Source: Thermodesulfobacteriota bacterium
GTDB lineage: Bacteria; Desulfobacterota; DSM-4660; Desulfatiglandales; Desulfatiglandaceae
Length of the DNA: 40,121 nucleotides
Assembly (NCBI GenBank): GCA_028278625.1
Contig: JANQDY010000172.1
Span: 1-40,121 of the forward strand
Direction of reading: 5' to 3'
Both the position numbers and the translations under genes were made by a program. Under the pieces are notes generated by a model, which did no database searches, was not told the origin of the DNA, and saw only the letters and a program-made list of their open reading frames with translations. This document shows positions 1-8,114 of this stretch, piece by piece (positions within the stretch are counted from its first letter, which is position 1; each line of letters starts with the position of its first letter).

Positions 1-167
1 TGGTTAAACGATGCAAATTTGAATTTGGTTTTTTCATGAATATTCCAGAAATTCTTATATCTGTGTGACGGTTAAGCGCTACGCGAAAATCGGTGTTAAG
101 TGAAAAGAACGATTACAAGAATCTTTACTTATCGAATAACCTGAGGTTTCAAACTCCCATTGCGGAT

Positions 168-1295
168 TTAGAATTCAGCTACAAGACGGAGTCCAAAAAT
201 CCAGCCATTGGGGCTGTCATTGACCTTCATGGAATCTTTCATGTACTGGATATCTCCGGTTACGGCAAAGATGTCGGTCAGGGCAAATCTGCCATAGATC
301 TCGAATATGTCCGTATGATCCACATCCAGGTTTCCCCCCCTCAGGTGGCCGTAACCGATCCCGATATTGTCATCCGCGCGGCCCCAGAGGTTGCCGTTGA
401 TGTTCAAACCCCCGGAATAGATGGCCGTGTAATCGACGGCAGCCGCATCGTTCTGCCACCCGAAGCGGACCCACGCCCCCAGAATCTCCCCCAGTTGTTG
501 GTCAAAGGAGATCAGGGCGCAACGCAATGGTTCTTTTTTCGTCTCTTCCACATTGCTGAAATCACTGCTCGTGGTGGCCAAAATGAGCCGGTAGTTTCCT
601 TCGCCCAGCCCAAAGTCCGGGTTGTACCCGATCTGCATGCCAAAGAAATTGTACGGTTCATCCAACTCGCCTTCTTCCCCATTGGAACCGATTGCCATTG
701 CCACGCCTCTCACTGAAAAACCGCTGATGTCCCATTCAATGGCGCCACCATAGTCGTAAGAGGGCAAAAAGGCATTTGGACCATTCACCAGGGCCTCGTT
801 CATAAACTGGGTGTACTCATCGTTGGCAAAGGCGTTTTCATCCATATAGTCGGTGGCATCGATGATGCCGGCCGTGAGTCCGAGGGAATGGTCATCGGTG
901 AATTGGAAGGTGTGCTTATACCAGGCCGTCAGCAGGTAACTGCGATTCCGTCCGTTGATGTCCTTGTAGTCATCCTGGGCGTTTCCCCCCCACGGGGCAA
1001 GGATAAATGGAGACTTCCCGTCCCCGGCCAGACCGTTTCCCGCCCCAAACCCGAATTTGGCGAAGAATTCGTCGTTTTCCGTGGGTGTGAAACTGACTTC
1101 AGGTTCAAAAAGCAGGATTCCCCTTCCGTCGTTTTGATAATCTGGGGCATCGCTGACGCTTTGTTGCTGGAAGATACCCGCGACCACGCCGCCAATTGAA
1201 AGCATGTCGTTGATCTCATAGCCGTGCCCATGAGATACCGAGAAAAGAAGCCCCAGGATTGCCGGCAAAAACGTTAATCCCATTGGTTTTTTCAT
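168..1295 (-). CDS. outer-membrane porin, OprB/carbohydrate-selective type (probable)
   Basis: A 375-residue protein that should form a beta-barrel pore in the outer membrane. It opens with a signal peptide (MKKPMG followed by a hydrophobic stretch ending near SHGHGYE) and ends in Phe (RLVAEF), the usual C-terminal signature for outer-membrane barrel insertion. The body is made of alternating aromatic/glycine strands such as FGFGAG, YKHTFQF and RFGWQND, with acidic loops and almost no cysteine. A longer reading is possible upstream, but ATG at 1295 is preferred because an AGAGGG ribosome site precedes it and the signal peptide starts there. It lies 28 bases after the chemotaxis-receptor remnant on the same strand. 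The family call rests on overall pattern, and the substrate is unknown. Confidence 0.6.
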   Translation of the reverse strand: MKKPMGLTFLPAILGLLFSVSHGHGYEINDMLSIGGVVAGIFQQQSVSDAPDYQNDGRGILLFEPEVSFTPTENDEFFAKFGFGAGNGLAGDGKSPFILAPWGGNAQDDYKDINGRNRSYLLTAWYKHTFQFTDDHSLGLTAGIIDATDYMDENAFANDEYTQFMNEALVNGPNAFLPSYDYGGAIEWDISGFSVRGVAMAIGSNGEEGELDEPYNFFGMQIGYNPDFGLGEGNYRLILATTSSDFSNVEETKKEPLRCALISFDQQLGEILGAWVRFGWQNDAAAVDYTAIYSGGLNINGNLWGRADDNIGIGYGHLRGGNLDVDHTDIFEIYGRFALTDIFAVTGDIQYMKDSMKVNDSPNGWIFGLRLVAEF

Positions 1296-1323
1296 TGTTG
1301 ATTCCCTCTTTTGCTCAAAAAAG

Positions 1324-2054
1324 CTACGCTGCTTCGCCAGGGGCTTCGGAAAATGATGGGGGAAGGGCCTTATGGTTTGCGCCTTTTGTGAGATGAACCA
1401 TCTGCTCAGCACCATCTGTAATCCTTTTACCGGCACCGGTAACCAGTGCAACAAGATTTTCAACCATCCTTTTCATTTCTTCGGATTGTGCGCTCAATTC
1501 CTCTGACGCGCTTGCCGACTCTTCCGCATTAGCGGCGTTTTGCTGGACAACCTTGTCCATCTCCACCACCGCCTTGTTGATCTGTTCGATCCCTTGGGCG
1601 TGCTCATTGGATGCGGCAGCGATTTCTCCCACCAGTTCTCCGATTTTGCCGGCACTTTCCGCAACCTGCGCAAATGCTTCGCTGGTCCCGTGAACCAGAT
1701 CCGATCCGCCGTTGACTTTTGTCACGGTCCCTTCTATCAGATCAGCGGTGTTTTTGGCGGCATCCGCCGCGCGCATGGCAAGGTTTCTCACTTCGTCCGC
1801 CACAACAGCGAACCCGGCGCCTGCCTCTCCGGCCCTGGCCGCCCAACTGCCGCGTTTAAGGCCAACAGATTGGTTTGAAAAGCAATGTCATCAATGGTTT
1901 TGATGATCTTGGATGTTTCGTCGCTGGCTGCGGTGATGTCCCGCATGGAAACGGTCAGATCCCCCATGGATTTCATTGCCTGCCCAACCACCCGGTTGGT
2001 TTCTTTCATGAGGTTGTCCGCTCCAAGGGCGTTTCCGGCGTTCTGTTTTCTCAT
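1324..2054 (-). pseudogene. methyl-accepting chemotaxis protein remnant, truncated and frameshifted
   Basis: The conserved signalling hairpin of a chemoreceptor is present in two frames. The upstream piece has IDDIAFQTNLLALNAAV and the downstream piece has VADEVRNLAMRAADAAKNT, followed by the descending helix (QSEEMKRMVENLVALV). Between them the usual Glu codon after NAAV has lost one base: reading GTT-GAG-GCG-GCC, the sequence shows GTT-GGG-CGG, at about 1842-1845. Restoring one base gives an uninterrupted AARAGEAGAGFAVVADEVR tip. Periplasmic, membrane and HAMP domains are missing. The frame is open only a few codons before the first Met at 2054, which aligns with the middle of the ascending helix. 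So the gene is broken twice, unless the one-base change is a sequencing error; the 5' loss would remain either way. Confidence 0.85.
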
Positions 2055-2849
2055 CCCATAACCTGATCCGAAATCGCTATATAAACAGTCAAATATCTGA
2101 CACCGGTTATCTCAAGCTGTTCAACTCAATTCCCTGATTCCCGTTCTTTTTTCCCCCGTTGCGAGATTCTTTATTGACTGCTTTGTTTGCTTTTGTTTTT
2201 CTGAATTCCTCATCAAATGGCGCAAGAACAGCGAATCAAAGGACCTATCTCTTGAAAATCGATGCTTGCCCCTTTTCCAATCCATGACAGTTGGGGAACA
2301 AGAACTCCCATCGCTCTTGCACGTGGATAATACAAATAGCGTGCCAAAGGAGCAAGGCTCCCAACTTTTGAATAATTGGAAGTAATTTCCAGTTGAAATA
2401 TAGCAAAAGGGTAAGGTTTAAGTATAAATGAAACGGAAGAATGGTCAAAAGGCAAGACAATGAACCGCAGTCCGGAACAAACGGACCGCATCCGAAAAAA
2501 TCGGACAGGCTGATCCGCTGGAAATAAGGCCTGCAAATAGGTCTGATACATCCGTTGAGGAGTAGACTGTTTGAGAGGCGCAAATCACCGCCATCCTCTT
2601 GCACGGCGGTTTTGTGCCCTGGATTCTGTTCCATGATCTTCGTGTAGCCAGGTTCAAGGAAATGTTGTAGAATGGAATCATGCGATACCGAGACCTCACC
2701 TTGGTCAACATCTCGCCACTGTTTTTCTCGCTTCCATCTACTGTCTCATTGTCGGCAAATCCAGGTGGTCCCCATTCTTCGGGCAATCCATAAAGGAGAG
2801 AATAGGCACATCCATTTTAAGCTGATTTCCATTTAGGAGGTTGAATCAA
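2055..2849. other. 795-base gap without a recognisable gene
   Basis: No reading frame here resembles a protein I know. Three overlapping minus-strand frames (2213-2786) lack a ribosome site and have the odd composition of chance frames. A small hairpin, GGAGC-AAG-GCTCC, lies near 2348-2361. The part up to about 2200 is T-rich. The last 20 bases hold the AGGAGG ribosome site for the next gene. The upstream half may be what remains of the region that once held the 5' end of the chemoreceptor. Confidence 0.5.
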
Positions 2850-4850
2850 ATGAAGACGGCAATCGTGGTTCTAATGTTGATTCTCCCTGTTGCAGCGGCG
2901 GATGCCCAGATCTCCTATTGGACGGAATCGGCCACGGTCAAAATACGCCCCTCGGACCTCCCTAACACGACACGATCCGTCAATATAAAAGCGGCAAGGA
3001 ATGAATATGAATCCTTTCAGGTGGCAGTTCAAGGGACCGAAGCCCTCACCATAACGGATATATCGGTTACCGATCTGACACAGAATTCACTCACATTCTC
3101 AAAAGACAACATAAAGATATATCGTGAGGGCTACATTGAAATTGTCACCCCTTCCAATCTTGAAGGGAGCACCGGTCCTTGGCCGGACCCCTTGATCCCC
3201 AAGAAGGATGTTTTCTTTAACGAAACCAGAAATGCCTTTCCCGTCACAGTGCCGGCGGGCCGGAATCAGGCGTTCTGGTTTGATATCTTCATTCCCCTCT
3301 CCACCGGGAGCGGCACGTATACCGGTGAATTGACCGTTACCGCAAAAGACCACCCGCCCATAGACATCCCTTTGACGCTAACCGTCTGGGGGTTTAGAAT
3401 CCCCGCCACATCAAGCCTGATCAGCGCCTTCGGGTTTGACGGTTGGGACTTTCAACTGGGTCACTTCGGCGATTTAGAGCATTATGATCAGACTGTGCCC
3501 CTGAGCCGGCTTTATGCCCAGGCGGGCCTCATGAACCGCTTGACCCTCAGCAGCGTCACAAAAGAAGACTGGTCCATATTGTGGCCGGAACCCCCCAACA
3601 TTGATTGGACGGAATTCGACGCCAACTGGGGACCGTTCTTCGATGGCATGGATTTGCCATTCGGACCCAAAAATGCCCGGTTCACATCCCTTGAGACGGT
3701 TAATTCGGGGGACACTGACCCGGAAAGAATCGCTTTCTGGCAGAGCTTTAGTTCCCATTTCAAGGAAAACGGATGGTTTCATCTCTTGGTGAACTACACC
3801 TGGGATGAACCCAATGATGCAGGGGATTTCGCGGAAATCAAACGGATCTCTCATCTCGTCCACCAGGCCGACCCGGAATTGCGAACCCTGGTTACCACGG
3901 ATATTCAACAGGGAGAGACCCATGACATCGTCGATGATGTGGATGTCTGGGTCCCTCTCATCAATTTCATGGACAACAAGCCGGGAGAGACCTGCTGGCA
4001 ATCGCCATACGCCGGCAACCAGCGGGATCTCTACACCCCCTTGATCACAGCCGGAGATGAACTCTGGTGGTATCAGTCGTGCATGAGTCACGGGTGCGAC
4101 GGCTCTGATTCATCCTCTCCCTGCTATACCGGCTGGCCCAGCTACATGATCGATATCCCCGCCATCTACAACCGCATCATGGAATGGGAGAGTTTTAAAT
4201 ACGCAGTATCCGGAGAGCTCTATTTTGAGGTCACATGGGCCTACAAGGGCATATCCGGCAATAAGGACGCCTGGAACAATCAGTATTATTTCGGTGGAAA
4301 CGGAGACGGGACCCTCTTTTATCCGGGCAGACCGGACAAAATCGGCGGCACCCGTCACATACCGGTGGAGAGCATCCGGCTGAAGATGATCCGGGAGGGG
4401 ATGGAAGATTATGAATACATGAAAAAGCTGAAAGACCTTGGAGAGACGGGCTTTCTTGACCAGCAGCTGGCAACGGTTGTCACCAATGCCCATACCTTCA
4501 CTCACGATCCTTCTCTTTTGTACCGGGTGCGTGAAGGCATGGCTGAAAGAATCATTGCCGTAAACGGTCAAGCTACCCTCTATGTTGAGACCGAAGGCAT
4601 CTGCGGCGGGAATCAGCCGTGCCACGCAACCATACAAGGTGCCATTAACATGGCGAAATCGGGTGCAACCATCAAGATTGCCGGGGGACGTTATCCCGAG
4701 AGCATCACATTGGACAAAGAGATCAGTTTAAGTCTTCAGGGAGACTGGAATACGTCTTTTACCCAACAGAAACCCCAAACGACCATATTTGAAGGGATTA
4801 CGGTTCAGGCAGGTACCCTGACCCTTCAAAACCTGATTCTCAGGCCCTAA
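2850..4850 (+). CDS. secreted GH123-like (DUF4091) protein with short beta-helix tail
   Basis: A 666-residue exported protein. The start is ATG 2850, nine bases after AGGAGG; the TTG at 2841 directly touches that site and is unlikely. Residues 1-20 form a signal peptide ending ADAQ. An N-terminal beta-sandwich (about 21-185) is followed by a glycosidase-like barrel. The barrel carries W-D-E-P at 318-321, which matches the acidic pair of GH123/DUF4091 enzymes, and the family's closing helix (REGMEDYEYMKKLKDLG, about 513-530). From about residue 575 a different segment begins (IQGAINMAKSGATIKIAGGRY), typical of the first turns of a parallel beta-helix, but it stops after roughly 90 residues. 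Substrate is unknown; GH123 enzymes act on beta-N-acetylgalactosaminides, while most DUF4091 members are uncharacterised. Confidence 0.7.
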   Translation: MKTAIVVLMLILPVAAADAQISYWTESATVKIRPSDLPNTTRSVNIKAARNEYESFQVAVQGTEALTITDISVTDLTQNSLTFSKDNIKIYREGYIEIVTPSNLEGSTGPWPDPLIPKKDVFFNETRNAFPVTVPAGRNQAFWFDIFIPLSTGSGTYTGELTVTAKDHPPIDIPLTLTVWGFRIPATSSLISAFGFDGWDFQLGHFGDLEHYDQTVPLSRLYAQAGLMNRLTLSSVTKEDWSILWPEPPNIDWTEFDANWGPFFDGMDLPFGPKNARFTSLETVNSGDTDPERIAFWQSFSSHFKENGWFHLLVNYTWDEPNDAGDFAEIKRISHLVHQADPELRTLVTTDIQQGETHDIVDDVDVWVPLINFMDNKPGETCWQSPYAGNQRDLYTPLITAGDELWWYQSCMSHGCDGSDSSSPCYTGWPSYMIDIPAIYNRIMEWESFKYAVSGELYFEVTWAYKGISGNKDAWNNQYYFGGNGDGTLFYPGRPDKIGGTRHIPVESIRLKMIREGMEDYEYMKKLKDLGETGFLDQQLATVVTNAHTFTHDPSLLYRVREGMAERIIAVNGQATLYVETEGICGGNQPCHATIQGAINMAKSGATIKIAGGRYPESITLDKEISLSLQGDWNTSFTQQKPQTTIFEGITVQAGTLTLQNLILRP

Positions 4851-5341
4851 ACCGTTTCCAAATGTGAAAGGCGGGAAATGAATATCTAATCCCCGCCGCA
4901 ACCACCGCTGTGAATCTCCCCATCTATGCAAACGGTCTCGAAGACTGAGAGGTTTGTTTCCGGGTCTACCGCTCTAATCGGCCCAACACGTCAGGCCGCA
5001 CCGCGTGTCCTTTTGCGTGAAGCGCGGCCTTAATGCCGGTTCTTCAAAAAAGGATCGGGTCCCGGGAAATCCGCACGGGCCCATCGTGGTAAAAAAATTG
5101 CAAAACATTTACGATTTCATGAAGGGTTCCAGATAATCGCTTTACGAACGGATGATAATCTCCCTTTTAAACATTCGACGGTTGCCACACCCCGCCAGTC
5201 GGAAAACACGCATGATAGAGATTTACGATTCATTTGATTTCCTACAGTTAATCGAGTAGGGTTGTTTAAGAGGAGAGGCAGGGAAGCATTCTTGGGCTTT
5301 TCCAATGTTTTTTGCCGTCACCAAAGCGAAGGAGTGAACAC
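4851..5341. other. 491-base gap; two weak hairpins, no gene seen
   Basis: No convincing coding frame. Two modest inverted repeats are visible: GGCGGG (4870-4875) with CCCGCC (4892-4897), 20 bases after the GH123-like gene, and AGGCCGC (4993-4999) with GCGGCCT (5024-5030). Neither is followed by a T-run, so neither is a good intrinsic terminator. The last 15 bases hold the ribosome site of the next gene. Confidence 0.5.
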
Positions 5342-5770
5342 ATGCGCATTTTGATAACAACCATTTCGGCCTTTTTCTGTTTGGCCCTGGCTGCGGGTCC
5401 CGCATGGGGGGATGTTACCGCCGACATTAGCATCTACGTGGAAAACGACGACTATGAAAGCCACCCGTTTTTATTGAGTAATAGCCTTGAAAAATACAAG
5501 ACCGTGGATTCGGGCGATACCTATCACTATAGCCATGCCGACATAGCCTATTGGCTGGTTGATACAACTTATACCTACTTTCTGACCGTGTACGACCACT
5601 CAGGCGATTATGAAATCTGCTATACTGAGATAACGTTTACAATTTCCACCCTCTTCGGCACGGCGATTGTGGCAGATTGCTCCGCCACCAGTTTCCAAAC
5701 CGACGGGTGCTCGTTGGACTATTCCACAAGTGGGACCACCTGCAATGTTACGGCGACCATAAACGACTGA
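5342..5770 (+). CDS. small secreted cysteine-patterned protein, copy 1
   Basis: A 142-residue protein of unknown function. ATG 5342 is chosen because GAAGGAG precedes it and a signal peptide (MRILITTISAFFCLALAAGP, then AWG-D) starts there. The mature part is acidic, rich in Tyr and Thr, and probably all beta. It contains four cysteines at 93, 113, 123 and 134. From Cys93 onward it matches the protein encoded just downstream: Cys-x9-TLF, then Cys-x9-Cys-x10-Cys with shared residues around each Cys (C.AT, G.TC.V, TI at the end). The two genes are therefore diverged tandem duplicates. Location is expected to be periplasmic or extracellular. I do not recognise a named domain. Confidence 0.7.
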   Translation: MRILITTISAFFCLALAAGPAWGDVTADISIYVENDDYESHPFLLSNSLEKYKTVDSGDTYHYSHADIAYWLVDTTYTYFLTVYDHSGDYEICYTEITFTISTLFGTAIVADCSATSFQTDGCSLDYSTSGTTCNVTATIND

Positions 5771-5874
5771 ATTCCGACGTCCGGAATCCGTGAAAATGGA
5801 TCTCGCGGACGCCGATGAAGGACCGTTGCCACGTTCAGCAACATTTTGATTGTAGATTTATCAGGGAGGATGAA

Positions 5875-6471
5875 ATGCGATTTTTAGTGATTTTAGCCGC
5901 AAGCCTTTTGTGTCTGGCCCCATGCAAGCAGGGGATAGCCTCGGAAACCGGAGCGGGTCCATCTGAACAAGGGAGTTCCTGGAAGCCCGGCCCGGTAAGG
6001 GTCCATAACCGGTTTCCCACCATTACCGTCATCAACGACACGGAGAAGACCCATTATGTGGATGTGGATTACGCCCGTGGTTTTAAGAGACTGCAAATCG
6101 GCGGCAAGGTCCAAGTGGACAAAATTGTATATGACGGCAAGACATACGAGAGCGTGACGACCGGAAAGGTCATTCACAAAATTACTTTCAATCCCCCTCC
6201 CCCTTCCAGAAAACCTTTTCTGGAGGACATCCACCGGTACGAAATTGCCGTCTACGAAAAGGGGAGCGAGGAAAAAATGTGTTCCTCCATTATTCGCGTG
6301 GCCCCCGGAACCCTCTTCTCGGGCCCCTCAGCTTCGGACGGGGCCGGCACTGAAACCAGTTTCGTGGGCGAGGGGAATTGTATCGCCACCGTGCCTCAAA
6401 ACAGCGCCTGCACAATGAAAGCCAAAGCCTTCGGCCCCACCTGCCAGGTGGAGCTCACCATCTCCGAGTGA
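5875..6471 (+). CDS. small secreted cysteine-patterned protein, copy 2
   Basis: A 198-residue exported protein of unknown function, paralogous to the preceding gene. ATG 5875 follows GGGAGGA with good spacing; an ATG 60 bases upstream has no such site. The signal peptide is MRFLVILAASLLCLAPCKQG. The N-terminal part has an extra low-complexity linker and a charged beta-rich region (YVDVDYARGFKRL) not found in copy 1. The C-terminal 75 residues keep the pattern: Cys136-x9-TLF, then Cys169-x9-Cys179-x10-Cys190 and a closing TISE where copy 1 has TIND. The equal spacing suggests conserved disulfides or metal ligands, which is inference. A clear terminator follows 45 bases later, so the two genes probably share one transcript. 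Confidence 0.7.
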   Translation: MRFLVILAASLLCLAPCKQGIASETGAGPSEQGSSWKPGPVRVHNRFPTITVINDTEKTHYVDVDYARGFKRLQIGGKVQVDKIVYDGKTYESVTTGKVIHKITFNPPPPSRKPFLEDIHRYEIAVYEKGSEEKMCSSIIRVAPGTLFSGPSASDGAGTETSFVGEGNCIATVPQNSACTMKAKAFGPTCQVELTISE

Positions 6472-6781
6472 ATTAATTGACGGGAACCCTTTTATATTCA
6501 AATAACGACAACGGTCTCCCTGCAAAGGGAGTTTTCTGTTCCGGGAAACTGCAGACGGTTTGGTATTTCCCTGGACTGGTAAAAAGTATTTGCAAATAAT
6601 AGAGAAAGCCCCTATGAAATAGATGCGTGGGGCGATCCTCTTCTTCCCCGCACAACAAAAATGGTGCTTTAAGTTTCCCGCGCCATCCTTTTGGTAACCA
6701 AAAAGAGACCGTCATGAATGGGATCAGGTTTGCCAAGGTTGTTCTTGGATTGTGCATCTTCCATCCGCTGGGGAATATTTC
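6472..6781. other. 310-base gap between the secreted pair and the MFS gene
   Basis: Apart from the terminator at 6516-6537 and the GGGGA ribosome site just before 6782, nothing recognisable is present. No coding frame on either strand has a plausible start or family resemblance. Confidence 0.5.
6516..6537 (+). terminator. intrinsic terminator after the secreted-protein pair
   Basis: CTCCCT (6516-6521), a GCAA tetraloop and AGGGAG (6526-6531) form a perfect six-pair stem followed directly by TTTTCT. It lies 45 bases after the stop of the second small secreted protein and is well placed to end that transcript. Confidence 0.7.
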
Positions 6782-8068
6782 ATGAGTCAACCAAAAGCTT
6801 CTGAAAAGCCTTCCGGATACCGCTGGGTCGTGTTTTGTCTGCTAGCCTTCGGCTACTTGCTGGTTTATTTCCACCGTCTCTGTCCGGCGGTGGTGGCCTT
6901 GGATATGCAGGCGGACCTGAAGACCAGCGGCGCATTGTTGGGTTTTCTGGCAGCCGCCTATTTTTATCCCTATGCCCTGATGCAGCTTCCGTCGGGCCTG
7001 CTCTCCGACTCGTGGGGACCGCGAAAAACCATCACAGCCTTTTTTGCCCTGGCCGGCGGTGCTTCTATTTTATTGGGCGTGGTTTCATCATTGGGATTGG
7101 CGATTTTGGCCCGGATCCTGGTGGGATTGGGAGTGGCCATGCTATTTGTACCCACCATGAAAGTGATGACCCAATGGTTCAGAACGGACGAGTTCGCCAG
7201 GATGACCGGAATCCTCATGGCCGTTGGGGGGCTGGGGGCCTATACCGCCTCGCGGCCGTTGGCCTGGCTGAGTGACAGCATCGGCTGGCGGGGGAGTTTT
7301 GTGGTGATCGGAGCGGTCACCATCGTGGTGGCGGTCGCTATCTGGTTCCTGGTGCGCAACACGCCCGAGGACATGGGGCTCCCCATGGTCAATAAACCGG
7401 CCGAAGACAACCCCGAAAAAGCCATCGGGCTGGGCCAGGGGATTAAAATGGTGCTTACCTCAAGGCCGTTCTGGTTTCTGGCGGCCTGGTTCTTCTTCTC
7501 CTTCTCCATTTTTTTCAGCTTCGGAGGGCTGTGGGGAGGTCCCTATCTGATGCAGGTCTACGGTCTCAGCAAAGCCGAGGCAGGCAACATCCTCGGCATG
7601 CTGGCCCTGGCCATGATCGTGGGGAGTCCCTTTTTCAGTTGGTTGTCGGACAAGGTGTTTCGTTCCCGGAAGAAAGTCATCATTTTGGCCTCGGTCATAA
7701 CTTTGGGCCTCACCATCCCTCTGGCCTTTTTCCCGGATGCCATGAACAGGCCCTCCCTCTATCTCTTATGCTTCCTCTTGGGGTTGTTCAACAGTGCCAA
7801 TGTGGTGGTGGCTTTCACCTCGGCCAAGGAGCTGTTCCCGGTGGAAATCGCCGGTACATCGGTGGGGTTGGCAAATCTGTTCCCTTTTTTGGGCGGTGCG
7901 GTGGCACCCCCGATACTGGGAGCCATTTTGGAACTCCAGGTGAAAACCGCAACAGGGTACTCCGCTGAAGCCTATTCCAAGGCCTTTTTCCTATACTTCA
8001 TATTCGCCCTTTTGGCACTGGGAGCATCCTGCTTCATCAAGGAGACCATGCACAGGACCTCTGAATAA
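6782..8068 (+). CDS. major facilitator superfamily transporter
   Basis: A 428-residue inner-membrane carrier with about twelve hydrophobic helices in two halves. ATG 6782 follows GGGGA. The first half has the MFS loop 2-3 signature (SGLLSDSWGPRKT, where the family pattern is G-x-L-x-D-R-x-G-R-R), and the second half has the related SWLSDKVFRSRKK. The length is usual for the superfamily. Helix 1 is GYRWVVFCLLAFGYLLVYFHR, slightly like the nitrate/nitrite and sugar-phosphate permease groups, but no residue set fixes the substrate. It stands alone in its orientation between a terminator and a convergent glycosyltransferase operon, so context does not reveal the cargo. Confidence 0.85.
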   Translation: MSQPKASEKPSGYRWVVFCLLAFGYLLVYFHRLCPAVVALDMQADLKTSGALLGFLAAAYFYPYALMQLPSGLLSDSWGPRKTITAFFALAGGASILLGVVSSLGLAILARILVGLGVAMLFVPTMKVMTQWFRTDEFARMTGILMAVGGLGAYTASRPLAWLSDSIGWRGSFVVIGAVTIVVAVAIWFLVRNTPEDMGLPMVNKPAEDNPEKAIGLGQGIKMVLTSRPFWFLAAWFFFSFSIFFSFGGLWGGPYLMQVYGLSKAEAGNILGMLALAMIVGSPFFSWLSDKVFRSRKKVIILASVITLGLTIPLAFFPDAMNRPSLYLLCFLLGLFNSANVVVAFTSAKELFPVEIAGTSVGLANLFPFLGGAVAPPILGAILELQVKTATGYSAEAYSKAFFLYFIFALLALGASCFIKETMHRTSE

Positions 8069-8114
8069 GCGTTTCGGAAAATCCCCTCAAAAGATGACAG
8101 TAGTCGGTGTATTC

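Noticed and set aside
93..716. Plus-strand frame of 207 codons opposite the porin
   Set aside because: Mirror of the porin coding sequence; the porin has a signal peptide, terminal Phe and ribosome site, while this frame has none.
2213..2786. Three overlapping minus-strand frames of 112-129 codons
   Set aside because: No ribosome sites, mutually overlapping, no recognisable domains; treated as chance frames.
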